Assembly (NCBI GenBank): GCA_047833665.1
Contig: CP181261.1
Coordinates: 372,001-436,000, forward strand
Source of the DNA: Caproicibacter sp047833665
GTDB taxonomy: Bacteria > Bacillota > Clostridia > Oscillospirales > Acutalibacteraceae
Reading direction: 5' to 3'
Length of the DNA: 64,000 nt
The translations under genes and the position numbers were made by a program. Of the stretch, positions 41,622-51,650 are shown in pieces; position 1 is the first letter of the stretch, and the number at the start of each line of letters is the position of its first letter. The notes below the pieces were generated by a model. It saw nothing but the letters and a program-made list of their open reading frames with translations, had not been told where the DNA came from and ran no database searches.

Positions 41622-42920
41622 ATGGAACTGATCAAAGCACAGAGAGGAACCCAAGATATCCTGCCCGGAATGAGTGAACGCTGGCAGGCAGTGGAACAAG
41701 TTATGCGGGATGAGGCGGCTGTGAACGGATTTTCTGAAATTCGCACGCCTGTGTTTGAAGATACCCGCCTGTTTCAGCGTTCCGTTGGGGAAACCACAGA
41801 TGTGGTGCAGAAGGAAATGTATACGTTTGAGGATAAGGGCGGTCGTTCCATCACACTCAAACCGGAGGGAACGGCCGGTGTTGTGCGGTCGTTTTTGGAG
41901 CATGGACTCTACAACAATCCGATGCCGCAAAAATTTTATTATATAACACCCTGCTACCGCTATGAAAAAGCTCAGGCGGGACGTCTGCGCGAATTCCATC
42001 AGTTCGGCGTGGAAGTATTCGGTTCTGCACTCCCATTGGCAGACGCCGGGCTTATCGCGTTTGCGCACAGCTTGTTCAGCCGTCTGTGTGTGAAGAATCT
42101 GAAGCTTAAAATCAACTCCATCGGCTGTCCAACCTGCCGTGCTGAATATACAAAGGCGCTGAAGGCATATTTTACCGAAAAAAAGGAACAGCTTTGCGAA
42201 ACCTGCCGTTCCCGCCTTGACCGAAACCCGATGCGGATTTTGGACTGCAAGCAGGCCGGCTGTGCCGAAGTGGCGAAGGACGCTCCGCGTATTCTTGATT
42301 ACCTGTGTGATGATTGCAAAACGCATTTCGAACAGGTAAAGGCGGCGCTTGATTCCATTCAGCTTCCCTATGAGGTTGACCCATCCATTGTGCGCGGGCT
42401 GGATTATTACACCCGCACCGTGTTTGAGTTCGTTTCCACCGATCTTGGCGCGCAGAGTACGGTCTGCGGCGGCGGACGCTACGATGGCCTTGTGGAAGAA
42501 ATGGGCGGCAGGCCCACTCCCGCGCTTGGTTTTGCCCTTGGCATTGAGCGCCTGCTGATGATTATGGAGGCGCAAAAAGTCGAATTTCCTCTGCCGCACC
42601 CCTGCGAACTGTATATTGCGTCCATTGGCGAGGCGGCGCAGAGGGAAGCATTTCGGCTGGCACAGGAAATGCGGGAATGTTCCATTGCCGCCGCATGTGA
42701 CGAGGTTGGGCGCAGCCTGAATGCCCAAATGAAATACGCGAACAAGATCGGCGCGCAGTTTACGCTGGTCTTGGGCGATGACGAATTGGAAAAGGGTATG
42801 GGCGTTATCAAGAACATGAAAACGGGCGAAAAGACACAGGTTAATCTGAAAAATGACCTGAAAGGACAGTTTGCCGCCATCAGTGTGCAGGCACAGGATG
42901 AGAAAGGAATTTCCTTTTAG
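41622..42920 (+). CDS. hisS: Histidyl-tRNA synthetase
   Basis: 432 residues, class II. Motif 1 and 2 blocks (TLKPEGTAGVVRSFLEH; CYRYEKAQAGRLREFHQFGVE), histidine-binding GLDYYTRTVFEF and the motif 3 block ALGFALGIERLLM are present, with the C-terminal anticodon-binding domain. AAAGGAG precedes ATG 41622. It is the first gene after the T-box, with a serine hydrolase and aspS behind it. Confidence 0.97.
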   Translation: MELIKAQRGTQDILPGMSERWQAVEQVMRDEAAVNGFSEIRTPVFEDTRLFQRSVGETTDVVQKEMYTFEDKGGRSITLKPEGTAGVVRSFLEHGLYNNPMPQKFYYITPCYRYEKAQAGRLREFHQFGVEVFGSALPLADAGLIAFAHSLFSRLCVKNLKLKINSIGCPTCRAEYTKALKAYFTEKKEQLCETCRSRLDRNPMRILDCKQAGCAEVAKDAPRILDYLCDDCKTHFEQVKAALDSIQLPYEVDPSIVRGLDYYTRTVFEFVSTDLGAQSTVCGGGRYDGLVEEMGGRPTPALGFALGIERLLMIMEAQKVEFPLPHPCELYIASIGEAAQREAFRLAQEMRECSIAAACDEVGRSLNAQMKYANKIGAQFTLVLGDDELEKGMGVIKNMKTGEKTQVNLKNDLKGQFAAISVQAQDEKGISF

Positions 42921-42938
42921 CAAAGAGGGGTATATCTC

Positions 42939-43853
42939 ATGAAGGAATCGATATTGGACGGGTTCCGTTTGACTGCGGCGGAGCAAAATCTCGGCATGTA
43001 CGGAATCCGTGTGGAACGTAAAAACGGCGATTTTGTTACGCATTTTTGGCGGTCAAATGACCCGGTGAATCTGTATTCCGCCTCTAAAACATTTACAGCC
43101 CTGGCCGTTGGCATGTGCGTGGAAGATGGGAGATTTGACCTCTCGGACCATGTGCTGGATTTTTTCCCGGAGTACCGAGCAGTTGCAGCGCCGGGCAGTG
43201 AAAAAATTACTCTGCGGGATTTGCTGCACATGAGTTCCGGTAAGCTGCATTTCTGTTTTGGGGATCTGGACAAGCAGAAAAATGAGAAAGACTGGGCGGA
43301 ACTTTTCTTCCGTGTACCGGTGGAAAAGCAGCCGGGAACACAGTTTTTCTATTCCAACGCATGTTGTTATATGCTGGGCCGCACGGTGGAGAAAGTCACC
43401 GGAAAAAATGTGCGTGATTTTTTAGTGCCGCGCCTGTTTACCCCGCTGGGTATTGAAAACCCGCAGTGGCATACCGATCCTGCAGGCCACACACTCTGTG
43501 CTACCCAGTTTTTCTTAACGCTGGATGAATTCAGCCGTTTGGGCCGTCTGCTGCTCCATAACGGAGTTTGGGGCGGAAAACAATTGGTGAGCGCGGAATA
43601 TCTAAAACAAATGTCTGAGGATACCGTCCCAAGCGGATGGGAAGGATGCGAAGAACCGGAATGTCTTTCGGGGTATGGGTATCAGGTATGGAAATGCACT
43701 GTGCCGGGCTCTTACCGCGCGGATGGCAAATACGGTCAGTTTTGCATCCTGCTGCCGGAACAGGAAGCGGTGGTAACGATGACTGCGCATGAGGAACAGA
43801 GACCCTATTCCCTTGTACGCGCCGTCTTTCAGGATATTGTTCCGAGACTGTAA
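42939..43853 (+). CDS. Serine hydrolase (beta-lactamase/class C PBP fold)
   Basis: 304 residues. Nucleophile motif SASKTF (SxxK), YSNACCYMLG (Y-x-N) and the downstream block CLSGYGYQVWKCT place it in the beta-lactamase-related (Pfam Beta-lactamase) family. There is no signal peptide or membrane segment, so it is cytoplasmic; an esterase or peptidase role is more likely than penicillin binding. It lies between hisS (18 bases) and aspS (56 bases) and would be controlled by the same T-box. Substrate unknown. Confidence 0.85.
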   Translation: MKESILDGFRLTAAEQNLGMYGIRVERKNGDFVTHFWRSNDPVNLYSASKTFTALAVGMCVEDGRFDLSDHVLDFFPEYRAVAAPGSEKITLRDLLHMSSGKLHFCFGDLDKQKNEKDWAELFFRVPVEKQPGTQFFYSNACCYMLGRTVEKVTGKNVRDFLVPRLFTPLGIENPQWHTDPAGHTLCATQFFLTLDEFSRLGRLLLHNGVWGGKQLVSAEYLKQMSEDTVPSGWEGCEEPECLSGYGYQVWKCTVPGSYRADGKYGQFCILLPEQEAVVTMTAHEEQRPYSLVRAVFQDIVPRL

Positions 43854-43909
43854 GATGAAAATAATAAAGCACTAATCTTGAATTTTAGAAACAGAATGGG
43901 GAAATGAAT

Positions 43910-45694
43910 ATGCCGGAATCAATGACTGGTTTAAAGCGGACTGATTATTGCGGAGAACTGCGCGCAAAAGACTGCGGCAGGGAGGTAACCGTCTGCGGAT
44001 GGGTGCAGCGTCAGCGCAACTTGGGGCAGCTGATTTTCATTGACCTGCGCGACCGTACGGGTATTGTGCAGTTGGCGTTCGGGGATCAGACAGACCGCGA
44101 GGTATTTCAAAAGGCGTTTGCCGCACGTGCGGAATTTGTTTTGGCGGCACGCGGTACGGTGCGGGAACGGTCCTCTAAAAATCCCGATTTACCAACCGGC
44201 GATATTGAAATTGACGTTAAGGAACTTCGGGTGCTGGCCAAAAGTGAAACGCCGCCGTTTGCCATTGAGAACAAGACGGACGTAAAAGAGGAACTCCGCT
44301 TAAAATATCGCTACTTGGATTTGCGCCGCCCGGATATGCAGAAAAAAATCATGGGCAGGCACCGCATTGTAAAGGTGGCGCGGGATTATTTCGATGAGAA
44401 CGGATTTTTAGAAATTGAAACGCCAAACCTCATCAAATCCACGCCGGAGGGTGCGCGCGACTATTTGGTGCCCTCCCGCATGTTCCCGGGCAGTTTTTTT
44501 GCACTGCCGCAGTCACCCCAGCTGTATAAACAGCTTTTGATGCTCTCCGGGTTTGACCGCTATATGCAGGTGGCTCGCTGCTTCCGCGATGAAGACCTGC
44601 GTGCAGACCGCCAGCCGGAGTTTACGCAGATTGACTTTGAAATGTCGTTTGTGTCACAGGACGAAGTCATGGAAATTGCGGAAGGCTTTATTAAGACCGT
44701 GTATCAGAAGGTGCTGGGTATCGATATTCCAACACCGCTGCGCCGTATGACTTGGCATGAAGCGATGAATCGCTTTGGTTCGGACAAGCCGGATTTGCGT
44801 TTTGGAATGGAACTGCACGACTTAAGCGATGTTCTCAAGGGAACGCAGTTCCGCGTGTTTTCGGGTGCGCTTTCCGCGGGAGGCAGTGTGCGCGGCATCA
44901 ATTTGAAGGGACAGGCGGATAACCTGAGCCGCAAGGAGATTGACAAACTCGGCGAATGGATTAAGGCTTACGGCGCGAAGGGGCTGGCATGGACTCGTTT
45001 AGCGTCCGAAAAAGAAACATCCTCCTATGAAAAATTCCTTGCGCCGGAAGAAACCGCGGCAGTGCGCAAAGCTCTGGACGCTCAGCCGGGCGATGTTCTG
45101 TTCCTTGTGGCAGATGGGGACAATAAAGTGGTGTTTGATTCCCTCGGTGCTCTGCGCAAAGAGCTGGCAGTGCGGTTCAATCTGATTGACGACTCCAAGC
45201 CCTGCTTGCTTTGGGTAACGGATTTTCCGCTGTTTGAATACAGCAAGGAAGAAAACCGCTATGTCGCAATGCACCATCCGTTTACCATGCCGCGCGAGGA
45301 GGATCTCGACAAATTGGAATCCGACCCCGGCAGTGTGTTGGCTATCGCGTATGATATGGTACTAAACGGCAATGAGCTTGGCGGCGGTTCCGTGCGTATC
45401 AACCGCCCGGACATTCAAGAAAGAATGTTTAAGGCGCTTGGTTTTACGCCGGAGCAGGCACAGCAGAGGTTCGGATTTTTAATTGATGCGTTCCGCTACG
45501 GCGCACCGCCGCATGCAGGTATGGCGTTCGGTCTGGACCGCTTGGTTATGCTGATGCTCGACTGCGACAGCATCCGCGATGTGATTGCTTTCCCGAAAGT
45601 TGCATCTTCTGCGGAACTGATGAGTAATGCTCCGAGTGAAGTTGACCCGAAGCAGCTGGAGGAACTCGGCATCTCGATCGTGAAGAAAAAATAG
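43910..45694 (+). CDS. aspS: Aspartyl-tRNA synthetase
   Basis: 594 residues, class IIb bacterial type: OB-fold anticodon domain (VTVCGWVQRQRNLGQLIFID with LRDRTGIVQ), catalytic core with FLEIETPNLIKSTPEGARDY, ARCFRDEDLRADRQPEFTQID and GLDRLVMLM, and the GAD insertion domain. ATG 43910 has GGGGA seven bases upstream; an ATG six bases earlier is too near. hisS-aspS pairing is usual in Firmicutes. Confidence 0.97.
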   Translation: MPESMTGLKRTDYCGELRAKDCGREVTVCGWVQRQRNLGQLIFIDLRDRTGIVQLAFGDQTDREVFQKAFAARAEFVLAARGTVRERSSKNPDLPTGDIEIDVKELRVLAKSETPPFAIENKTDVKEELRLKYRYLDLRRPDMQKKIMGRHRIVKVARDYFDENGFLEIETPNLIKSTPEGARDYLVPSRMFPGSFFALPQSPQLYKQLLMLSGFDRYMQVARCFRDEDLRADRQPEFTQIDFEMSFVSQDEVMEIAEGFIKTVYQKVLGIDIPTPLRRMTWHEAMNRFGSDKPDLRFGMELHDLSDVLKGTQFRVFSGALSAGGSVRGINLKGQADNLSRKEIDKLGEWIKAYGAKGLAWTRLASEKETSSYEKFLAPEETAAVRKALDAQPGDVLFLVADGDNKVVFDSLGALRKELAVRFNLIDDSKPCLLWVTDFPLFEYSKEENRYVAMHHPFTMPREEDLDKLESDPGSVLAIAYDMVLNGNELGGGSVRINRPDIQERMFKALGFTPEQAQQRFGFLIDAFRYGAPPHAGMAFGLDRLVMLMLDCDSIRDVIAFPKVASSAELMSNAPSEVDPKQLEELGISIVKKK

Positions 45695-45780
45695 CCTGAA
45701 TTCGCCGTACTGACGTTTTTACAAAAATTATAATCAGATGACAGCTATTAGGGCCGCAAGGCCCGGAAAGGAGGCGCATG

Positions 45781-46428
45781 ATGAATAAAATTAATTATAG
45801 AAAGAAAATGTTGGATATCATCTCTAACTTTGGAGATAAAGTACCTACGCTGCTGCTGCACGCCTGCTGCGCCCCCTGCCTGAGCAGCGTGCTGGAACAG
45901 CTTTCGCCGCTGTTTCATGTCACGGTGTTTTTCTACAACCCGAATATTCTTCCGGAGGACGAGTATCAGAAGCGCATTGCAGAGGTGAAGCGTCTGCTGG
46001 CCGAAATGCCGCAGAAATATCCCGCACAGTTCATAGAAGGGCGCTATAACGTCCGCCAGTTTCTCAAAATGGCGCACGGTTTGGAGCAGGAGCCCGAAGG
46101 CGGGGAACGCTGCATGAGATGTTATCGCCTGCGGCTGGAAGAAACCGCAAAATATGCACGGGCCGGCGGTTACGATTTCTTCACAACGACTTTGACAGTT
46201 AGTCCATATAAAAACGCGCAGAAACTCAACGAAATCGGTGCGGAGCTTGGCAAGAAGTACGAAACGGCTTATCTTCCGTCTGATTTTAAGAAAAACGGCG
46301 GATACCAGCGCTCTATTGAACTTTCCCGTGTCTATGGACTGTATCGTCAGGATTTTTGCGGATGTCCATTTTCCGAAGAGTCGGCACGCCGCAAACGCGC
46401 GGCACGCCAAAAAGGCAATAAGGTTTGA
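45781..46428 (+). CDS. queH: Epoxyqueuosine reductase QueH
   Basis: 215 residues. QueH (DUF208) carries out the last step of queuosine synthesis in tRNA, a function served by the cobalamin enzyme QueG elsewhere. The conserved Cys sets are LLLHACCAPCLSS, CMRCYRLRL and DFCGCPFSEES, which bind iron centres. GGAGG lies six bases before ATG 45781; the ATG one codon earlier is also possible. 86 bases after aspS. Confidence 0.93.
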   Translation: MNKINYRKKMLDIISNFGDKVPTLLLHACCAPCLSSVLEQLSPLFHVTVFFYNPNILPEDEYQKRIAEVKRLLAEMPQKYPAQFIEGRYNVRQFLKMAHGLEQEPEGGERCMRCYRLRLEETAKYARAGGYDFFTTTLTVSPYKNAQKLNEIGAELGKKYETAYLPSDFKKNGGYQRSIELSRVYGLYRQDFCGCPFSEESARRKRAARQKGNKV

Positions 46429-46495
46429 TGGTAAATAAAATTTATGTCCACGTATAGCAACAGGGCAAAAAGGGAAAGAAAGGTGGTTGATTCGT

Positions 46496-47488
46496 ATGGA
46501 GAAGAAAACTGAAAATTCGCCCTATGTCGCGCGGGAAGACCGCTATGGAACAATGATTTACCGCAAATGCGGCAGAAGCGGACTGAAGCTGAGTGCCGTG
46601 TCGCTCGGGTTCTGGCATAATTTCGGGGCATACGATTGCTATGCGACAAACCGTGAAGTGGTCCGCCATGCGTTTGATCTTGGCATCACGGTGTTTGACC
46701 TTGCGAATAACTACGGACCGCCCCCCGGCGCGGCGGAAGAAACTTTTGGCCGTTTGATGCGTGACGACTTTGCCCCCTACCGGGATGAAATGGTGATTAC
46801 CACAAAAGCAGGCTTTACCATGTGGCCCGGACCGTATGGAAATAATGGTTCCCGCAAGTATCTGTTGGCTAGTTTGGATCAAAGCCTAAAACGCATGGGC
46901 CTTGAGTACGTTGATATTTTTTATCATCACCGCATGGATCCGGACACGCCTTTAGAGGAGACCATGAGTGCACTGGCGCAGGCAGTGAAAAGCGGTAAGG
47001 CACTGTATGTAGGTATTTCAAATTATTCTCCGGAAGCGGCGTACAAGGCATCTGCCATACTCAATGAAATGGGCGTGCATTGTTTGATTTGCCAGTCGCG
47101 CTACAATATGCTCGACCGAAAAATTGAAACGGATGGGTTGTTCCGTGCCGCGGAACAAATCGGCATGGGGATAACGACATTTAGTCCGCTTGCACAGGGA
47201 ATTTTAACCGGCAAGTACAATAATGGAATTCCGGAAGGCTCACGTGCTGCGGGAAAATCGCCGTTTTTGACAAAGGATAAGATTACTCCGGATGTTATCG
47301 AAAAGGTTCGTAAACTTGGCGAATTGGCCAAGCGGAGGGGACAGACAACCGCACAGATGGCACTTGCGTGGATTCTTCGGGAACATACGGTTGCCAGTGT
47401 GTTAATCGGTGCGAGCAGTGTGAGCCAGCTTGATGAAAATGTTGCTGCCTTAGACAATTTGAAGTTTACATACGAAGGAATAAAATAA
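46496..47488 (+). CDS. Aldo/keto reductase (YghZ/GprA-like)
   Basis: 330 residues, TIM-barrel AKR. Catalytic Tyr lies in DLANNYGPPPGAAEE, Lys in TTKAGFTMWPGPYG and His in FYHHRMDPDTPLE. The MWPGPYG...SRKYLLASLDQSLKRMGLEYVDIF pattern is that of L-glyceraldehyde-3-phosphate reductase YghZ, which also reduces methylglyoxal. That would fit the upstream mgsA, although the two are 5 kb apart. AAAGGTGG precedes ATG 46496. A strong terminator follows. Confidence 0.9.
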   Translation: MEKKTENSPYVAREDRYGTMIYRKCGRSGLKLSAVSLGFWHNFGAYDCYATNREVVRHAFDLGITVFDLANNYGPPPGAAEETFGRLMRDDFAPYRDEMVITTKAGFTMWPGPYGNNGSRKYLLASLDQSLKRMGLEYVDIFYHHRMDPDTPLEETMSALAQAVKSGKALYVGISNYSPEAAYKASAILNEMGVHCLICQSRYNMLDRKIETDGLFRAAEQIGMGITTFSPLAQGILTGKYNNGIPEGSRAAGKSPFLTKDKITPDVIEKVRKLGELAKRRGQTTAQMALAWILREHTVASVLIGASSVSQLDENVAALDNLKFTYEGIK

Positions 47489-47514
47489 TACGGATTTTAA
47501 ATCAAAACTGGAGG

Positions 47515-47544
47515 GGCCTTTCCGCACGGAAAGGCCTGTTTTTT
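47515..47544 (+). terminator. Terminator after the aldo/keto reductase gene
   Basis: GGCCTTTCCG (47515-47524) with CGGAAAGGCC (47527-47536), then T6. Confidence 0.85.
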
Positions 47545-47623
47545 GGAGAAACACGGCAGTTTTCAACGGCAAATAAAAACTATCGGTTGTGTTGTTATTG
47601 AAAGTAAAAACTAAAAAATAAAC

Positions 47624-47639
47624 ACACTATATATTGTGT
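47624..47639. promoter_or_regulatory. NrdR box
   Basis: ACACTATATATTGTGT, a perfect match to the NrdR operator, ten bases upstream of the nrdD -35. NrdR represses ribonucleotide reductase genes when dATP is high. A clear second box was not found. Confidence 0.85.
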
Positions 47640-47648
47640 ATTTGTACC

Positions 47649-47677
47649 TTGACATTTAAAATAAAAACAAGTATAAT
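47649..47677 (+). promoter_or_regulatory. nrdD-nrdG promoter
   Basis: TTGACA (47649-47654), 17-base spacer, TATAAT (47672-47677): perfect sigma-A consensus, immediately after the NrdR box. Confidence 0.85.
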
Positions 47678-47747
47678 TCTTATTGCATTCGTCCGCCGGA
47701 CAGACCGATCTGCCGACGGAAAAGAACCGGAAAGGATGAAGTTGAAA

Positions 47748-50078
47748 ATGGCGACACAGATTCAAAAACGGAACGGAGAGGTTGTTCCGTTTGATAAAAC
47801 GAAAATCCGCAATGCGATTGAAAAGGCAAATATTGCGGTGAAAACCGAACAGATGACCCAAGAAGATTTAGATCGGCTGACGGCGGAAATTGCCGGTCGG
47901 TTTGATGGCGACTGTTTGCCCACAGTGGAGCAGGTACAGGACGCCGTAGAAGAGACGCTGATTTCTCGGGATTTTGCAAAAACCGCGAAAGCGTATATTC
48001 TTTATCGCGCGGAACACACCAAGATACGTCAGGCCGAGGGAGACCTGATGGACATTTACCGCCAGCTAACATTCCGCGACGCAAAGGATGTTGATTTGAA
48101 GCGCGAAAACGCCAATATTGATGCAGATACCGCCATGGGTACCATGCTGAAATATGGCTCTGAGGGCTCCAAATATTTTATCAACAACTACATCCTTCCG
48201 AAGGATATTGCCGCAGCGCATCTAAACGGAGATATCCATATTCACGATGAGGATTTTTATATGCTGACAGAAACTTGCTGTCAGATAGACCTGATAAAAC
48301 TGTTCCATAATGGATTCTCCACAGGACATGGGAACTTAAGAGAACCGAATGACATTCTTTCTTACGCTGCGCTTGCATGCATTGCAATTCAGGCGAATCA
48401 AAACGAAATGCACGGCGGCCAGAGCGTTCCGAATTTTGACTATTCCATGGCTCCGGGCGTTGCAAAAACGTTCCGCCGACATTATTTTCAAGAACTGTCA
48501 AAATATTTTCAGATAGCCCACGCGATGAATCCTGAGGACGCGGATGCACTGATTGCAGAAGTGCGCCATGCATTGGGAAATGATATCACCATGGGCGGAG
48601 CGGATGATTACGGCAGTCGTCTTGCCGAGTATCTGCCGAAATATCAGCGCGCCGACGGGGATGAACAAATCACAGAGCAGGAGGCCGCAAAGGCGCACAA
48701 GTACGCAGTTGGCGCAGCAACCAAAAATACGGACCGCGCAACTTATCAGGCGATGGAAGCGCTGATTCACAACCTGAATACCATGAACTCCCGTGCAGGT
48801 GCGCAGGTTCCGTTCAGTTCTCTGAACTATGGAACTGACACATCCCCCGAAGGCCGCATGGTGATTAAAAATCTGCTGTTGGCAACAAAGGCAGGGCTTG
48901 GCGGCGGAGAGACTCCGATTTTCCCTGTACAGATTTTCAAGGTCAAGGAGGGCGTCAATTACAATCCCGGAGACCCGAACTACGACCTGTTCCAGCTTTC
49001 CATCCGGGTCAGTGCAAAGCGGCTGTTCCCGAATTTCAGCTTTTTGGATGCGCCGTTTAATCTTCAATACTATAAACCGGGCGATTACAATACGGAAGTT
49101 GCGTATATGGGATGCCGCACAAGGGTAATGGGCAACGTGCATGACCCGAACCGTGAGGTGACCTGTGGACGAGGAAACCTCAGCTTTACGTCGATTAACC
49201 TGCCGCGTCTTGGCATCCAGGCACATGGAGATATTGCAAAATTTTATGAATTGTTGGACAAGCGTATTGATTTAGTTATCCGCCAGCTTTTGCATCGATT
49301 TAAAATCCAGTGCACCAAAAAAGTTTACAACTATCCGTTCTTAATGGGGCAGGGTGTCTGGATTGACAGCGAAAAACTTGCATGGGATGACAGTGTTGCC
49401 GAGGTGCTCAAACACGGAACGCTCAGCATCGGGTTTATCGGCCTTGCGGAAACGCTGAAAGCGCTGACCGGCAAACATCACGGTGAAAGCCCTGAAAGCC
49501 AGAAGCTCGGTCTTGAAATCATCGGGCATATGAGAAAACGGGTGGACGATGAAGCCGCTAAAACCGGCCTTAACTTCTCCCTAGTGGCTACCCCTGCAGA
49601 GGGTCTGTCGGGACGCTTTGTACGCATTGACAAGAAAAAATACGGTGTGATCCCCGGGGTTACCGATAGGGAATATTATACCAATTCATTCCACATCCCT
49701 GTTTATTTCCCAATCCGTGCCTTTGAAAAAATTAAGCTGGAAGCTCCGTACCACGCCTTGACGAACGGCGGGCATATCAGCTATGTGGAACTCGATGGTG
49801 ATACTGCTAAGAACCCGGAAGCTTTCGAGGCGATTATCCGCTGCATGAAGGAAAACGGCGTTGGCTATGGTTCTGTCAACCATCCGGTGGACCGCGACCC
49901 GGTTTGCGGATATAATGGAATCATAGACAATGAATGCCCACACTGTCACCGCACAGAGGACGAAGGGCCGAAGTTCGAGCGTATTCGCCGCATCACAGGA
50001 TATTTGGTCGGCACACTGGATCGGTTTAACGACGCTAAGCGTGCAGAGGAAAGGGACAGGGTAAAACATGGCATCTAA
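47748..50078 (+). CDS. nrdD: Anaerobic ribonucleoside-triphosphate reductase
   Basis: 776 residues. An N-terminal ATP-cone (QIQKRNGEVVPFDKTKIRNA) senses dATP/ATP. The core includes HIHDEDFYM, the finger-loop region and the C-terminal Zn site (DPVCGYNGIIDNECPHC). The glycyl radical site is in the terminal RRITGYLVGTLDRFNDAK segment. It makes deoxynucleotides under anaerobiosis after activation by NrdG. The start is uncertain: ATG 47748 is 11 bases after AAAGGA, while TTG 47742 has a better spacing. Confidence 0.95.
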   Translation: MATQIQKRNGEVVPFDKTKIRNAIEKANIAVKTEQMTQEDLDRLTAEIAGRFDGDCLPTVEQVQDAVEETLISRDFAKTAKAYILYRAEHTKIRQAEGDLMDIYRQLTFRDAKDVDLKRENANIDADTAMGTMLKYGSEGSKYFINNYILPKDIAAAHLNGDIHIHDEDFYMLTETCCQIDLIKLFHNGFSTGHGNLREPNDILSYAALACIAIQANQNEMHGGQSVPNFDYSMAPGVAKTFRRHYFQELSKYFQIAHAMNPEDADALIAEVRHALGNDITMGGADDYGSRLAEYLPKYQRADGDEQITEQEAAKAHKYAVGAATKNTDRATYQAMEALIHNLNTMNSRAGAQVPFSSLNYGTDTSPEGRMVIKNLLLATKAGLGGGETPIFPVQIFKVKEGVNYNPGDPNYDLFQLSIRVSAKRLFPNFSFLDAPFNLQYYKPGDYNTEVAYMGCRTRVMGNVHDPNREVTCGRGNLSFTSINLPRLGIQAHGDIAKFYELLDKRIDLVIRQLLHRFKIQCTKKVYNYPFLMGQGVWIDSEKLAWDDSVAEVLKHGTLSIGFIGLAETLKALTGKHHGESPESQKLGLEIIGHMRKRVDDEAAKTGLNFSLVATPAEGLSGRFVRIDKKKYGVIPGVTDREYYTNSFHIPVYFPIRAFEKIKLEAPYHALTNGGHISYVELDGDTAKNPEAFEAIIRCMKENGVGYGSVNHPVDRDPVCGYNGIIDNECPHCHRTEDEGPKFERIRRITGYLVGTLDRFNDAKRAEERDRVKHGI

Positions 50079-50583
50079 GCTAAAAGTTTGCGGTATTGAG
50101 CCGGAATCCATCGTGGACGGCAAAGGCATTCGGTTTGTGATTTTCGTGCAGGGCTGTCCGCACCATTGTCCGGGATGCCATAATCCGCAGTCTCACCCGT
50201 TTGAGGGCGGTACGGAGATGGAAATTCAAGATCTTTTTCAGCAAATAAATGAAAACCCTCTGCTAAAGGGTGTTACCTTCAGCGGTGGGGAACCATTCTG
50301 CCAGCCGGAACCGCTTGCTCAACTGGCACGCCTTGTACATTCGTCCGGTCTGGATGTAACAACATACACAGGCTATGTGTATGAAGACCTTGTGAATATG
50401 CATGATGATGCAGTCGATGCCCTGTTGGAACAAACGGATATCCTTGTGGACGGCCCATTTTTACAGGAGCAAAAAGATTTGACGCTGCGTTTTAGAGGAA
50501 GCCGAAATCAGCGGGTCATCAATATGAATGAAACCAAACGTCTTCATAAGATCGTTTTGGAGCCATTGGAAGAAGACGACTAA
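50068..50583 (+). CDS. nrdG: Anaerobic RNR-activating radical SAM protein
   Basis: 171 residues. The [4Fe-4S] motif is GCPHHCPGCHNPQSH (CxxxCxxC), followed by the SAM-binding GVTFSGGEPFCQPE. NrdG forms the glycyl radical on NrdD. Its ATG at 50068 overlaps the nrdD end by 11 bases, so the two are translationally coupled. Strong terminator downstream. Confidence 0.95.
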   Translation: MASKLKVCGIEPESIVDGKGIRFVIFVQGCPHHCPGCHNPQSHPFEGGTEMEIQDLFQQINENPLLKGVTFSGGEPFCQPEPLAQLARLVHSSGLDVTTYTGYVYEDLVNMHDDAVDALLEQTDILVDGPFLQEQKDLTLRFRGSRNQRVINMNETKRLHKIVLEPLEEDD

Positions 50584-50616
50584 TAGAGAACGCTGTATAT
50601 AGGATTTAAATGACGA

Positions 50617-50650
50617 ATGACAGCTCGCAAACGAGCTGTCATTTTATTAT
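50617..50650 (+). terminator. nrdD-nrdG terminator
   Basis: ATGACAGCTCG (50617-50627), loop CAAA, CGAGCTGTCAT (50632-50642), then TTTATTAT. Confidence 0.85.
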
Positions 50651-50828
50651 TAATATGATTTTTCTAACCATACTGCGAAATAGAACCGGCAGAGGAATTT
50701 AAGAACGCAAAAAATTGCGGGAAGCTTATCAATTATGCTATGCTATTAAAATAGGTATGATTTTCCTTGTAATATTATGTAAATTACGGTAAACTGATGA
50801 TAGTTTATCACGATGGGAAGCGATAAAT

Positions 50829-51650
50829 TTGTATTCCGCAAAAAGCGCAGAAGAAATTGGAATTCAAATGTTTGGTGAATTTTCCATTACTGTTAATGGA
50901 AAGACCCTGACGATTCAAAAGGGAAGAACGAAACGGGTTTGGATGCTGATTCAGTACTTAATTGCACGGCGGCATGAAACTGTGCCGATTGATCAGATGG
51001 TGGGCGATATTTGGGATGGGCGCAAGTGCGGCGATCCGTGTAATGCTCTGAAAAATCTTGTTTACAGAGCACGAAAAATTTTGCAAGACTTATCCGGGAG
51101 TCAATCCCAATTTATTATATTTTTCAACGGAACCTACACATGGAACAACCAATATAAATGCCGCGTGGATTCCGAGGAATTTTTGCGATATGCAAAGAAA
51201 GCTTGTTCGCCTAAGTATTCAGACGCCCAAAGGATTAAAGCGTATCAAAAAGCGATAAAATTGTATAAAGGTAATTTTTTGCCCAGATCTGCATTTAATA
51301 CATGGGTTATTAAAGAAAGTATTCGTTATGCCAATTTGTATAAGCGATGTGTTGTGGATCTTTGCAAATTGCTGGCAAAACAGAACCGTTTTGAAGAGAT
51401 AATCCCTGTCTGTGAGAATGCGCTGAGCCTGTTTCCTTATGAGGAATCCATTCATGTTTTGCTGTTGCAGGCATATTCCAAAACAGGGCGTACGGAGGAG
51501 TCGTTTGACCATTATAACAGAGCGGTAAAGATGTTCTATCAGGAATTTGGGGTGGACCTCAGCGAGTTTTTTAAGCCGTATGCCAAAAAAGTCTCGGAGA
51601 AGAGCCGAACGCAGACAAATCTAGGAGTTATCCTGTGTATGCTAATATAA
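50829..51650 (+). pseudogene. BTAD-type regulator, 5' part, interrupted by IS21
   Basis: Residues 1-269 of an ancestral 399-residue protein. N-terminal OmpR-like winged helix (FGEFSITVNGKTLTIQKGR, then RARKILQDLSGS), then a bacterial transcriptional activation domain of TPR-like helices (about 120-255, ending GRTEESFDHYNRAVKMFYQE). TTG 50829 follows GGGAAG. True coding ends at the left target repeat (51634); the stop at 51648 belongs to the IS. The protein is likely nonfunctional or truncated in its output domain. Confidence 0.85.
51625..51634. repeat. IS21 target repeat, left copy
   Basis: GAGTTATCCT, repeated at 54444-54453. Removing 51635-54453 joins the two gene halves in frame. Confidence 0.8.
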
